DNA of 64,000 nt, taken from positions 1 to 64,000 of the forward strand of contig MU404120.1 of NCBI GenBank assembly GCA_022695795.1, given 5' to 3'. Position numbers and translations under genes: made by a program. Shown here piece after piece: positions 23,019 through 33,039 of this stretch (positions are counted from its first letter, which is position 1; the number at the start of each line of letters is the position of its first letter). The notes beneath the pieces are model-generated. The model did no database searches. It was not told where the DNA came from and saw only the letters and a program-made list of their open reading frames with translations. This DNA is from Biscogniauxia marginata. Lineage: Eukaryota; Ascomycota; Sordariomycetes; Xylariales; Xylariaceae.

Positions 23019-24962
23019 TCACCCAGAGCTATAATCCGAATCATCGTTATGACTATGACTATAGTTGCTATCATAATGTTGCTCATGTCGCCTCGGCCTT
23101 CGCTCAATATATCGAATTCGTCGGCGAGCGGGTCTGTCGGGGGATCTGACCGTCACAGTGCACCTAGGCTCGTGAGTGCATACATGTTCCCCCGAGATGC
23201 ATATTAGTTGCTGTGGGTAATGTATCGGTGGTGCAGAGCAGCCTCTACATCCCGGTGTACCTCTAGGTCCCCGTGGACCTCGGCAACCTGGACAGCCGTG
23301 CTCTCTGTACATTGGTAGGTGAGAAAGTGCTTGGGAAGATCGAACATGATGATTACTTACCCACGACATCCTCTAGGTCCTGGTGGACCAGCCGGACCTG
23401 GTGGGCCTTGTGACCCTCTTGACCCCGACCGGCCTCGCCTACCCGACGGTCCAGGAGATCCTCTATGCCCTGGAGGACCTGGAGGACCTCGTGAACCTGG
23501 TCGACCAGGCCTACCCGGCGGTCCCGGTGGTCCTGGATATCCTGGTCGACCCGGAAGCCCTAGCGGTCCAGGCATCCCAGGTGAACCTGGCCGTCCGGGT
23601 GGCCCTGGAGGCCCTTCTGGTCCTAGGAATCCTGGTGATCCCGGGGGTCCTGGAGGCCCCAGTAAACCTGGTGGTCCAGGAATCCCCGGTGGTCCAGGAT
23701 TACCCGGTGGTCCAGATGGTCCAGGCGGTCCTGGGAGCCCACGAGGTCCAGGACTTCCCGACGATCCTCGGGGTCCTAGTCTCCCCAGTGGCCCTGGTAC
23801 ACCTGGTGGTCCCCGTGATCCAGGTATTCCTGGTGTTCCAGGCGGACCAGGAGATCCACGTGGACCAGGAGATCCTCGTGGACCAGGAGATCCTCGTGAC
23901 CCGGGGCGCCCCGGCGGTCCAGGTGGTCCTGGGAGCCCACGAGGGCCAGGACTTCCAGGACATCCAGGAAGTCCATCTCGACTAACAATGTGATCAGTCG
24001 TAGAAAGAAAAAAAAAGGAAAATTAAGGCGGAGATGAGATATTGCGACTAGCATCTGCTTTACTTACCCGGGCGGTCCATTACACCCACGCTCACCATCT
24101 TTGCCGTCCCTCCCGTCCCTCCCGTCCCTCCCATCCCTACCATTTAGACCAGGAGGGCCTTGCGCACTAATAATCATTAGACATTGTTTGTAATAAAGCA
24201 AGTCAGGGGTATCTCTTTTTCGTTTGGTATAACACTCATAGTGGAGATGATCTACATACCCCGGAGGCCCAGTAAGTCCTTGAGGGCCTATTGGACCTTG
24301 TTTACCCATCATCCCCTAGTTAGACTTGGCTTACTAGCTTTAGGCCTCCCCAGGGGGGAGGTAGGGGTCAATTCTCGTGTATTTCACTTACCGGGTAACC
24401 CAACTTGCCCCGGGGCTCCGGGGGTGCCACGTTCTCCACGTTCCCCCTGCTTTCCGGGGTTCCCGGGGTTTCCGGGAGGACCAGACGGACCGACTGGGCC
24501 AACTGGACCGGCTGGACCGTGACCGCCAGTAGGGCCACCGGGGCCAACCGGTCCAGCAGGACCTGGGGGGCCTGGGGGACCTGGTGGACCTGGTATTCTG
24601 GTGCATTTCTTGATTTTAACCGGTCGCCGCTTCGCACACTTACACACACAAAAGAGCCCGACAAGCAACGTTAACACTACTAAGACGACAACGACAACGA
24701 TGATAGCAGTTTCAGATGTCCCCCCATCCGAAGAAGACGCCACAGCAATAGTAGTTTCTCGCGCTACTTCCGTTGTTGTCTCACTCGTTACGGTTTTACC
24801 GTCGTCTCCATTGCCTAGCAAGATGGTCGTAACATATTCGCTAGATTCCCGAGTTACAGTGAGGGTAAGAAATCTTTCGCCTCTTGCTTGGTGTAAGAGG
24901 GGTTCCGAGCCTGGCTGACTAACAATCACGGCCGGTGAAGTTGCTAATGGCGGTACAGGCAT
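23019..24962 (-). CDS. Membrane-anchored collagen-like protein
   Basis: Five exons on the minus strand (24962-24392, 24296-24260, 24166-24068, 23981-23361, 23304-23019) join to 537 aa. Residues 1-85 are Ser/Thr-rich without a signal peptide. A very hydrophobic helix at about 86-105 is the single transmembrane segment, followed by CVCKCAKRR and further lysines. From G125 to about 463 the protein is Gly-X-Y in one unbroken register, about 113 triplets, with four consecutive GRD-type triplets in exon 3. Cysteines occur inside the last triplets (GCPGCRG). The tail (about 464-537) has more cysteines, an Arg-rich patch and a His/Asp/Ser-rich end. All four introns (95, 93, 86 and 56 bp) interrupt a glycine codon. 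Collagen-like proteins are known from some fungi as surface or adhesion proteins; function here is not known. The basic flank after the helix would predict an N-out, C-in topology. Confidence 0.85.
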
Positions 24963-25690
24963 GGCGACGAGAATATATTTATAACGAGAGGACGTCTGTA
25001 GCGTTTAACAAGACTATTCTATATATTAATTGCAAGTTTGACTAGGGGATAGACACGGTCGTGAACGAAAATGCCCGAGATAAATAACACATGGTACGAC
25101 AGCTTGCCATCATTTAGCACTTCTCATGCAGAGCCTCGCTCACCTTTCTCCTCCCCATCAAGCCGTACCGAAACCTGTAAGCAACTATCAAGCAACTACC
25201 CGAAAAACTCGAGTTTCTGGAATTTGTCCCAGTTAGAAGGCGTAAAACTCAACAGGCCATAAGCCAATCAAGCCGAAACCCTCTACCCGGGCAAGATCCC
25301 ATAATGCATGTAATGCAGATAGCCGTAATGCTACGTCGCGATATGCTCGATGAAGCACTCAGCACACCACCTCATAAAACAATGCTGCATCCGACGGATA
25401 CGACTATAGGGGCTGCGATAACTGCCAAGCTATGGCAGCTGCCAAAGGTGCTGCATTAATTTATATGTAGTTGGCCGGTTGGCCGGTCTGCTGACAGGCT
25501 CGGTTGGCACGGAGATATTCATGAGTGGTCAACTCCGTTTGACGCGTGCGACCTGCTGTGACTAGCCGGATACCAACAGTAATAATGTGCGCGTTAATTT
25601 TACCCTCATTACTTGATAAGGCGAGATTTTCCAAGTGACCAAAGTGTACTTTGCTGTTGGTCGCCTTACCTCGTATCCATGTGGAAGTCG
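24963..25690. other. Spacer between collagen gene and LTR element
   Basis: This is the 5' flank of the collagen-like gene. TATAAATAT lies about 15-25 bp upstream of its ATG on the minus strand (near 24976-24984). A 63-codon open frame at 25071-25262 has no recognisable features. Base composition is normal up to the LTR boundary. Confidence 0.5.
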
Positions 25691-25695
25691 ATAAC
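25691..25695. repeat. Target-site duplication ATAAC, left
   Basis: ATAAC directly precedes the left LTR and is repeated at 35502-35506 directly after the right LTR. Confidence 0.85.
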
Positions 25696-25927
25696 TGTGA
25701 CAAGGGCGTATGGGCTTGGAACGTATGTTCTTATTCAACCAATAATTCTCTTTGCTCTCAAGGGACTTAAAAGTCTAAGTTTTATCTAACCTTTATAAGT
25801 TCTTATTTATATATATATATACACGGCTAATACCTAAAGCACTTATTATCTATTTATATATTAGTTTTATTACAAATAATCTTAAACTTCACTTATAATA
25901 GTTTTAATATGGGGTTTTTATGTAACA
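25696..25927. repeat. Left LTR of 9.8-kb element
   Basis: 232 bp, beginning TGTGACAAGG and ending TGTAACA. Its first 60 or so bases keep normal GC content while the rest is mutated towards AT. Confidence 0.85.
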
Positions 25928-26910
25928 TTATTTCCCTTTTTTATAAGCTCGTTTTTAAGTGGTTCTCTTTAAAGTGTTATAAAAGCTCGAAAGTTAAATA
26001 ACTTATTTAAATTTTATTAATAAAATTAAAAAATAACGTTTTTAACGTTTTAACCATAAAAATAATTATATAATTCTTAAGTTTAATACTTTTTAACTAG
26101 TTAATTTTCTTATTTAATTAAATTTTTTATACTTTTTTACGTTTTTATAAAATTTATAATTTTATTTATTATATAAATATTAACTTTAATCGATTTTACT
26201 TCTTATAAAACTTAATTAAAATTAAATAATACTTAATTATTAACACGAAAAAGTTTAATAAACGAGATATAAAATAAATTATAAATTTTTTAACGTTTAA
26301 ATAAAAAAATTTAATAATTATGAAAAAATTTACTTTTTAAATTTTATAAAAATTATATATTTTTTTTATTTAACTTTTTAATAAATCGTTTAATTTTAAT
26401 ATTTTTTATTTAACATTATTAATTATCTTTTTTAAAAAATAAATATATCTCGTTTTCGTTTATTTTTTTTTAAGTATTATTAAATCTTAATATAAATTTA
26501 AGTTATTTAATATATATATAATTAACTTTTTAAATTACGAAAAGTATTTTAAAAAGAATTATAATTTATATAAAAAGGCGTTATATAAAATAATGTTAAC
26601 TTTATATTAAAAAAAGGTTTTTTTAGTTAAATATTTTATAATTAATAAAAACCTTAAAATATACTTTAAAGGTTTAATTAAAATGTTTTATTTAGTTATT
26701 AATTTAAAAATAAAACGTTATATTTATATAAGGTTTATATTACGAACCTAACCTGTTAAAGGGGTTTCTTACAGGGGTGTTAAGACACGGACCATGGGGA
26801 TGTTAATAAGATGGAGGATTTAGATGTAACATCACGTGACGTGGATCAAAATAGATAGAGTGATCTAAACATATCTATTTAACAGTATAGGATAAATCAC
26901 TATAAATAAA

Positions 26911-27394
26911 TGTGACGAACCTCCCTGTGTGTTCCTAGTCAGCTGACTTCACAGGTGAGTACGTACTGGGTTTTCTTGATTTGAAGGTAACAGTGGGTTG
27001 AGATTGGTTCAATTGATTCACAATGTTATGTTCGTCAGAGAGGTTTCAAGGTACTCTCACTATAGTATCAAAGAGTGACTGTAGTCTTAGATTGATAGCT
27101 AAGGAACTAGAAAGAATGACTAGATACACAAGGAGATTCTGATTTATTTATACTCCAGAGACAAACAGAGAACACTTATCTTCTCTCTGATTCTCTGTGG
27201 ATTTTCAGGGAGAGTAACAGAGAATCCCACTTCTCTTTGATTCTCTGTGGATTCTCAGGGAGAGTAACAGAGAATCCCACTTCTCTTTGATTCTCTGTGG
27301 ATTCTCAGGGAGAGTCACAGAGAATCCCACTTCAGGTCACGGGACCCTCAAGGTCACGTGACCTTTTCTTGTTTTATCCCTGTTGGTCGTAACA
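26911..27394 (-). mobile_element. Unmutated solo LTR, chromovirus family
   Basis: This 484-bp solo LTR is in reverse orientation, beginning TGTGACGAACC and ending GGTCGTAACA, with a 5-bp target duplication ATAAA (26906-26910 and 27395-27399). It has normal GC content inside an AT desert, so it was inserted after the surrounding mutation or escaped it. Its U3 part carries three tandem 50-bp units and a GGTCACGTGACC palindrome (27352-27363). It is homologous to the LTRs of the Ty3/gypsy element at 52690-60170. Confidence 0.88.
27183..27332. repeat. Three 50-bp tandem hairpin units in solo LTR
   Basis: Three near-identical 50-bp units start around 27183, 27233 and 27283. Each contains GATTCTCTGT and its inverted complement ACAGAGAATC (for example 27189-27198 and 27217-27226), so each can form a stem-loop. 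Confidence 0.85.
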
Positions 27395-29609
27395 ATAAAG
27401 TGATCTAAAGGTATTTAACATACCAAAACGGAAAGAATGTATAAAGGGAGAATAAGTATAAAAAGAATGAAATTTCCTTTATATCTAGTTATTTATTTTA
27501 GTTTTTTAGTTATTAATTTAAAACTATAGTTACTTCTTAATATTATAATGAAAATACCTTGAAATCTCTTTAACGAACAAGACATTATAAATTTAAAATC
27601 TCGGTTAAAAATAATATTAAAAATACTTTATAATGTTTTTAATAAGTTTTAACGAAAATCTTAATTAAATATGTCGTTTTTTTATTATTTATTTTAATAA
27701 AAAATTTATAATAATTATTTATTATAATATATAATATAATTTTATAAGTTAAAAAGGTTTATAAAATACGTATTAAAATACTTTATTTTATTAGCACTTT
27801 TTATATTTTATAACAAATTCCTTTATAAACTTCTTAATATTAAACTATTAAAAGTTTTTTATAATAAACTCGAGAGTTTTATTTATATTTATATACCTCG
27901 TTATTAATATATTATGTTTTAATTTAATAACGTTTTCTTGTAAGTTAATTAAAACTTATAAATAATCTTTATAATATAATAATTTTTCTTTAAATGTTTT
28001 TTTTCGAATAAATATATAAAATTAATTCTTCTTTTTATTTTAACTTTATTAATAAATTATATAAATATTCCAAAGTAAAAATAATTACGATTAATATAAT
28101 AATAAATTTAAGTTTATAAATATACGAAAAATGCTTTTCTTATAAAACCGTTATAATTAATTAATTTTAACTCCCCCTTTTTTAAATTAATATTATTTTA
28201 ATTAAGATAAAATATTAATTTTTTTATTTTACTTTCTTAATTATTAAGTTTATTTTACTTATTTACGGTTTAATATTTTAATTATAATAAAATAAATTAA
28301 GTTTTAATAATCGGAAAATATTTCGATATAATGATATATATTTTTAAAATATTATCTTTATTTTTCGAAAAAGTTAATTATCGTTAATAGTTTTTTATTA
28401 TATATTTCGTAATTTATTTTCGCCGAGGTTAACTTTTAAAAGTAAAAAGTAATAAATCGATACTTTAATTTTTCGAAAATATAATAAATGTTTTTATTTT
28501 TTTAATCCTTTTTATTTTTTTTTATTTTTTTAATTAATTTAATAATTACAAAAAGTTTTTAATAAAACGATAATAAAATTTTATAAAACTAATAAACTAT
28601 TAAAATTCCTTTAAAAAAGTATTTATTATTTAAATATATAATTTATTTTATCTTATGTTATTAACACTTTTTTTTATTTTTATAATATATTTTAAAAACT
28701 CGATTTTTTATATTATTTATTTACATTTTTAAAGTATTACTACGAAATAATATTTTATTAACTTATTATATTACTTTTTTATATTTATATAAATAAAAAA
28801 ATCAGTAATATAAATTAAAAGTTTAACGTCGATTATATTTTTAAAAATATTATTTATTATAAATTAAAACGTAATTAAAGTGTTAATTAATTTAAACGAT
28901 ATAACTAAATATTTAAATAATTTATATTTATATTTAAATGTCGTTTTTCATTTATCGCTTTTTTTAAGTTTATTTTAATAAACTATTAAGTTATATAAAA
29001 TTATATTTATATTTTAACAATTAAAAAAATAAAGTATTATATAAAAATAATTATAATATTTAATTCTCGATAATTGATTATTAAACTTAAAAATAAATAT
29101 AAAAAGTAATATATAAAAAGATATAAACTTATAAATTTTTTTATATTTAATATGTTTTTTAATTATAATTTAAATGCTTTTAACTTTTTTTCGTTTATAA
29201 CATAAAAAAAGTCTTTATAAAAATATTTTTCTTTTAATAAGATTTATAATATAATTTTATAATTAATAATCCGGAATTTTTTATTTAACTTTTTTTATTA
29301 TAATAAAAATAAAACTCTTAAATTATATTAAAATACTTTTAAGTAAATTTAATTTAAGGTTTTCATTTATTATAATAATTATATTAATATAATATTTTTA
29401 ATAATAAGCGAAAAAGAAATAAATTTTATTTAAGTTAATAAAAAAGTTAATAAATTAATAAATTTTAAGTTATTATTAAAATAACATAATATTACACTTT
29501 TTATTTATAAAATTTAAATATTAATAAATTTATATAATACTTTTCATTACTTGTAATAATAATAATATTAAATCTTATTACCTTTTTTAATTTTTCTCGT
29601 TTTATTATA

Positions 29610-31444
29610 ACGTGCTTTACTAGTACCCTGCGCATATTAGTACCTTATAAACTTTGACACGCGTTTTCTTAATAATTATAAATGGAAATTCAAACCTAGG
29701 AAGCACGAATTATCTTAGTTATCGAGGCTATTTATTTATTTAAAAAGCTAAGTCGTCGGTTTATTGCGAAAATCTATAAGGTTCCCGAATTTACGTTTCG
29801 ACTTAAAATAAATGGTTATACTTCTTTTGACAAACTTCTACCCTTAAACCTTAAATTGAATAAAGTAAAAGAGGATATAATTATTCGATATATACTCGAT
29901 TTAAATTCTCGAGGTTTTACGCCTCGGCTCGTTAGTGTTAAAGATATAGTAAATCTTTTACTCGAATCTTGAGGGGTATTACGCGTCGAGAAAAATTAGG
30001 CATATCGATTCGTATAACGACGACTAGAGTTAAAGACGCGTTTTAATCGCGTTTATAACTTCTAAAAAGCCTTATACGAAGATTTAAAGTTAATTAACGC
30101 GTAGTTTTAACTAGTTAAAAATATACAGGCGAAATATAGTATTTAAAACTTCGATTTTTATAACTTCGACGAAATAAGCTTTATAATAAATGTAATCTCT
30201 TTAGTAATAGTTATAACTTACGTAAATTAACGTAGTAAAAGTAAAGTAGTTTAACTAAGTAATCGGGAATAAGCAATAGCAATTACTTGTATTAATAACG
30301 AAGGTTAAAGTGTTCCTTCGTTTTTAGTGGTTTAAAAGAAGAATCATTTTATAAGTTAATATATTAAAGGCGGCTTTTTACATAATTAAGTAATTAAACT
30401 AACTAGTAATAATTAAATAAATAATAAAACAAACTTAAAATAACTTAAACACTTTAATATATATATTTCTACTTAAGTTAAAGGTTTATATCGAATGTTT
30501 ATTCTTAATAAGTATGAAAGTTATGAATCGACGGAATTTTAAAAGTATTATAAAGCACATAATATTATTACTTTTTATTTACTTCTTTATTTTTCTTATT
30601 TAACCTAGCTATTAAATGTTAAATGTTTTAATGTCTTAAAACGGGTATATAATTAATAAATTAAGACTTTTATTAAGGCTTATATTAATCATATTATAAA
30701 AATCAAGTTCTTTCTCGTCTTTAAAGTAATCTATTTAGCCTTTATAACAGCTTAAAATGGCCAGGCTAGATTTCGCGGAGCTGGTTTAGTGCCTTTCGAC
30801 CCGCAAGCTATGATTTCAAAGCTTAATATGAGGTTATAAACTCCGAATTCTAGTATACCCCCCTCGATTAATACTAACCCTTAAGTCTTTTAAATCCCCC
30901 ATAATACGATTAATACGCTTTTATAATTAATCTTAGTAAAAAGTCGCATTACACGCCATTAAAGAAGCTTTTTAACCCTTATTTTTAAGACGATAACGGC
31001 GTTAACTAAAGACATTAAAATATTAGTTTATAAAATGACGCTTTTATTAGCCGAGATGCGTACACTTCGAGCAGCAAATAAGGCACTTAATAAACGCCGC
31101 AAGGCTAAAAAAACTCGAGTTCGTCAAGGGGGGGCACTTATTATAAAAGATATGTAAGACGTTTTAACTTAAAAAAAGGCAAAAAAGCAAGCTCGACGCG
31201 ACAAGCGCTCTAAAGGGGGTAAGCAAAATAAGGAGCAGCTTTCTAGGCGACGATGTAGTACTTGCGGGGAGACTAGTTATAATACGCGTACTTATCAGGA
31301 TATTATAATTGTATTAGGTTTATTAGATTCTAAGTAGTTTAGGTTAATTTTATACGTTGTGGTTATTAAATCCTAATTTTAATATAAAAAGATAAAGGAA
31401 AGTGCGCAAGGTATTGATATGCGCAAGGTACTAGTAAAGCACGT
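29610..31444 (+). mobile_element. Fot1/pogo-like DNA transposon, RIPed
   Basis: This 1,835-bp Tc1/mariner-superfamily element is flanked by TA dinucleotides (29608-29609 and 31445-31446). It has terminal inverted repeats of about 40 bp starting ACGTGCTTTACTAGTACC, with an internal GCGCAT...GTACCTT repeat. It carries a degenerate transposase gene on the plus strand and is nested in the 9.8-kb LTR element. Confidence 0.9.
29682..31340 (+). pseudogene. Fot1/pogo-type transposase, dead
   Basis: Translation from the ATG at 29682 gives a recognisable fungal pogo/Fot1 DDE transposase with many RIP stop codons. The N-terminus has a HTH (psq/Tc5-like) region. A YNFDE motif near 30165-30180 corresponds to the first catalytic Asp. 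A conserved block FRGAGLVPFDP near 30775-30805 follows. The C-terminus is a CCHC zinc-knuckle remnant (about 31250-31300, RRCSTCGET) in which the first two Cys survive while the His and last Cys are Tyr. It is non-functional. It may have been able to mobilise related short elements before decay, but no such elements were identified here. Confidence 0.85.
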
Positions 31445-31657
31445 TAAGTATTTTTTATTATTAACATTTAAATATAAATATAATTAATATCGAAGCTTTT
31501 AAGTTTAATAAAATATATGTTATATATTTTTAGTTTTTATAAAATAAAGTTATTATAATTATAAATCTTTTTTTTGTTTTAAATTTATATTTTACTCGTT
31601 TAAAATATTTTAAGGTTTTTAATAAGAGTTTATAATTTTTTGCTTTTTCCGCTTTAT

Positions 31658-32041
31658 TATGACGAACCTCTTTATGTGTTCTTAGTTAGTTAACTTTACA
31701 AGTAAATACGTATTAGGTTTTCTTAATTTAAAAGTAATAATGAATTAAGATTAATTCAAGAGAGTTATAATGTTTTATTCGTTAAAGAAATTTTAAGGTA
31801 CTTTTATTATAATATTAAAAAGTGATTATAGTTTTAAATTAATAACTAAAGAACTAAAATAAATAATTAAATACATAAGAAATCCCGTTCTTTTTATACT
31901 TATTTATTTTGTTTTTCATTCCTTATAAATGATATATTAAATACTTATAAATAAGTTTATTTATATTCATTTATTCTTCACTGGATGCTATTAAATAAGT
32001 TTATTTACACTTATTTATATCACGTGATAATAAGTCGCTTT
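31658..32041 (-). mobile_element. RIPed LTR copy, reverse orientation
   Basis: It begins TATGACGAACC (RIPed TGTGACGAACC) and follows the LTR family in reverse through GTACGTATT-, TTCAAGG- and GATTGATAGC-like blocks. CACGTG is kept at 32021-32026. The right end is placed where the next copy starts and is approximate. Confidence 0.6.
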
Positions 32042-32290
32042 TATAACGAACCTCTTTATATATTCCTAGTTAACTAACTTTATAGGTGAATATGTACTAG
32101 GTTTTCTTAATTTGAAAATAATAGTGGTTTAAAATTAGTTTAAAAGATTTATAATGTTTTGTTCGTTAAAGAGATTTCAAGGTATTTTCATTATAATATT
32201 AAAAAGTAATTATAGTTTTAAATTAATAACTAAAAAACTCGAATAAATAACTAAACATATAAGAGACACTGTTCCTTTTATATATATATA
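32042..32290 (-). mobile_element. RIPed LTR copy, partial, reverse orientation
   Basis: A second copy starts TATAACGAACC directly after the previous one. It is homologous for about 250 bases, then fades into AT-rich sequence. The tandem arrangement may reflect insertion next to or into the first copy. Confidence 0.55.
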
Positions 32291-32601
32291 TCGTATTTAA
32301 ATTATATGTTTTTATAAAGCGTAATATAAAAGCTATTTAAAAATTTAAATTTAAATTATTTATTTTTATTATTAAACGGTTTTAATTTACTTTTTTTAAT
32401 ATCGTATTAATTCTTGCTTTTTTTTATATTAAAAAAGTAAAAAGTTCTTTTTTTAATATAAATAATAAGTTTTTATTATTAATATCTTTTTTTATAAAAC
32501 ATTTTAAAATATAATAATTATCGCGATTATATTTTTAATAAAACTTTTTATTTTTTTTATATTAATTTATATTAAACTAATCGATATTTTTAAGAGCGAC
32601 T

Positions 32602-33034
32602 TGTTACAAACCAACAGTGTTGGAGGGGTCTTCAACAGGGGTGTCGGGCACGGACCAAGAATGGATGGTTTGAGTTAGAGGTGCAATACAACGTCACGTG
32701 GTATAGATTCCCGTGGATTCGGGAATCCATAAGAATCTAGTGCGTTGGATCCTCGAGGATCCAAGAATCCAACGGTATCCAACATACCAAAGCAAGAAAT
32801 ATAAGAAAGAAGGAATAAGTATAAGTAAATTCGAATTTCCTTTATATCTAGTTATTTATTTTAGTTTTTTAGCTATTAATTTAAGACTATAATTACTTTT
32901 TAATATTATAATAAAAGTACCTTGAAATCTTTTAAACTAACCTTAATTCATTATTATTTTTAAAACAAGAAAAACTTAATACGTATTTACTTATAAAGTT
33001 AACTAACTAGGAACATATAAGGAGGTTCGTCACA
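32602..33034 (+). mobile_element. Solo LTR, half mutated, TSD CGACT
   Basis: This 433-bp solo LTR runs from TGTTACAAACC to GGTTCGTCACA and is flanked by CGACT on both sides (32597-32601 and 33035-33039). The first 200 bases keep normal composition; the second half is RIPed. U3 has CACGTG (32695-32700), an inverted repeat GATTCCCG/CGGGAATC (32706-32727) and a perfect 20-base palindrome (32745-32764). Confidence 0.88.
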
Positions 33035-33039
33035 CGACT

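Larger units (their letters stand above)
26738..27595 (+). mobile_element. RIPed partial LTR, split by a younger LTR
   Basis: It starts TATTACGAACC (RIPed form of TGTTACGAACC) and shares the ACAGGGGTGT...CACGGACCA segment with the solo LTR at 32602. It contains CACGTG at 26833-26838. It is interrupted by the inverted LTR at 26911-27394 and continues after it (TATCTAGTTATTTATTTTAG, ACCTTGAAATC) to about 27595. The last hundred or so bases of the LTR are not recognisable. Confidence 0.65.
25928..29609. other. AT-rich RIPed interior, left part
   Basis: Apart from the nested LTRs at 26738-27595 this stretch is almost pure A/T with scattered CG remnants. It is saturated with stop codons on both strands. 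No gene, domain or RNA can be supported. Confidence 0.6.

Noticed and set aside
23319..23993. A long plus-strand Gly/Pro-rich open frame over the collagen gene.
   Set aside because: GGN and CCN codons are complementary, so a Gly-X-Y gene automatically gives a Gly/Pro-rich antisense frame. The minus strand has perfect triplet register, splice sites and a membrane anchor; the plus strand has none.
25071..25262. 63-codon plus-strand frame next to the collagen gene promoter.
   Set aside because: Short, polar, no homology recognised, and in the region expected to hold the collagen gene promoter.
27183..27332. Regular 50-bp repeats that might suggest a CRISPR array.
   Set aside because: The copies are directly adjacent without spacers and lie inside a eukaryotic LTR.
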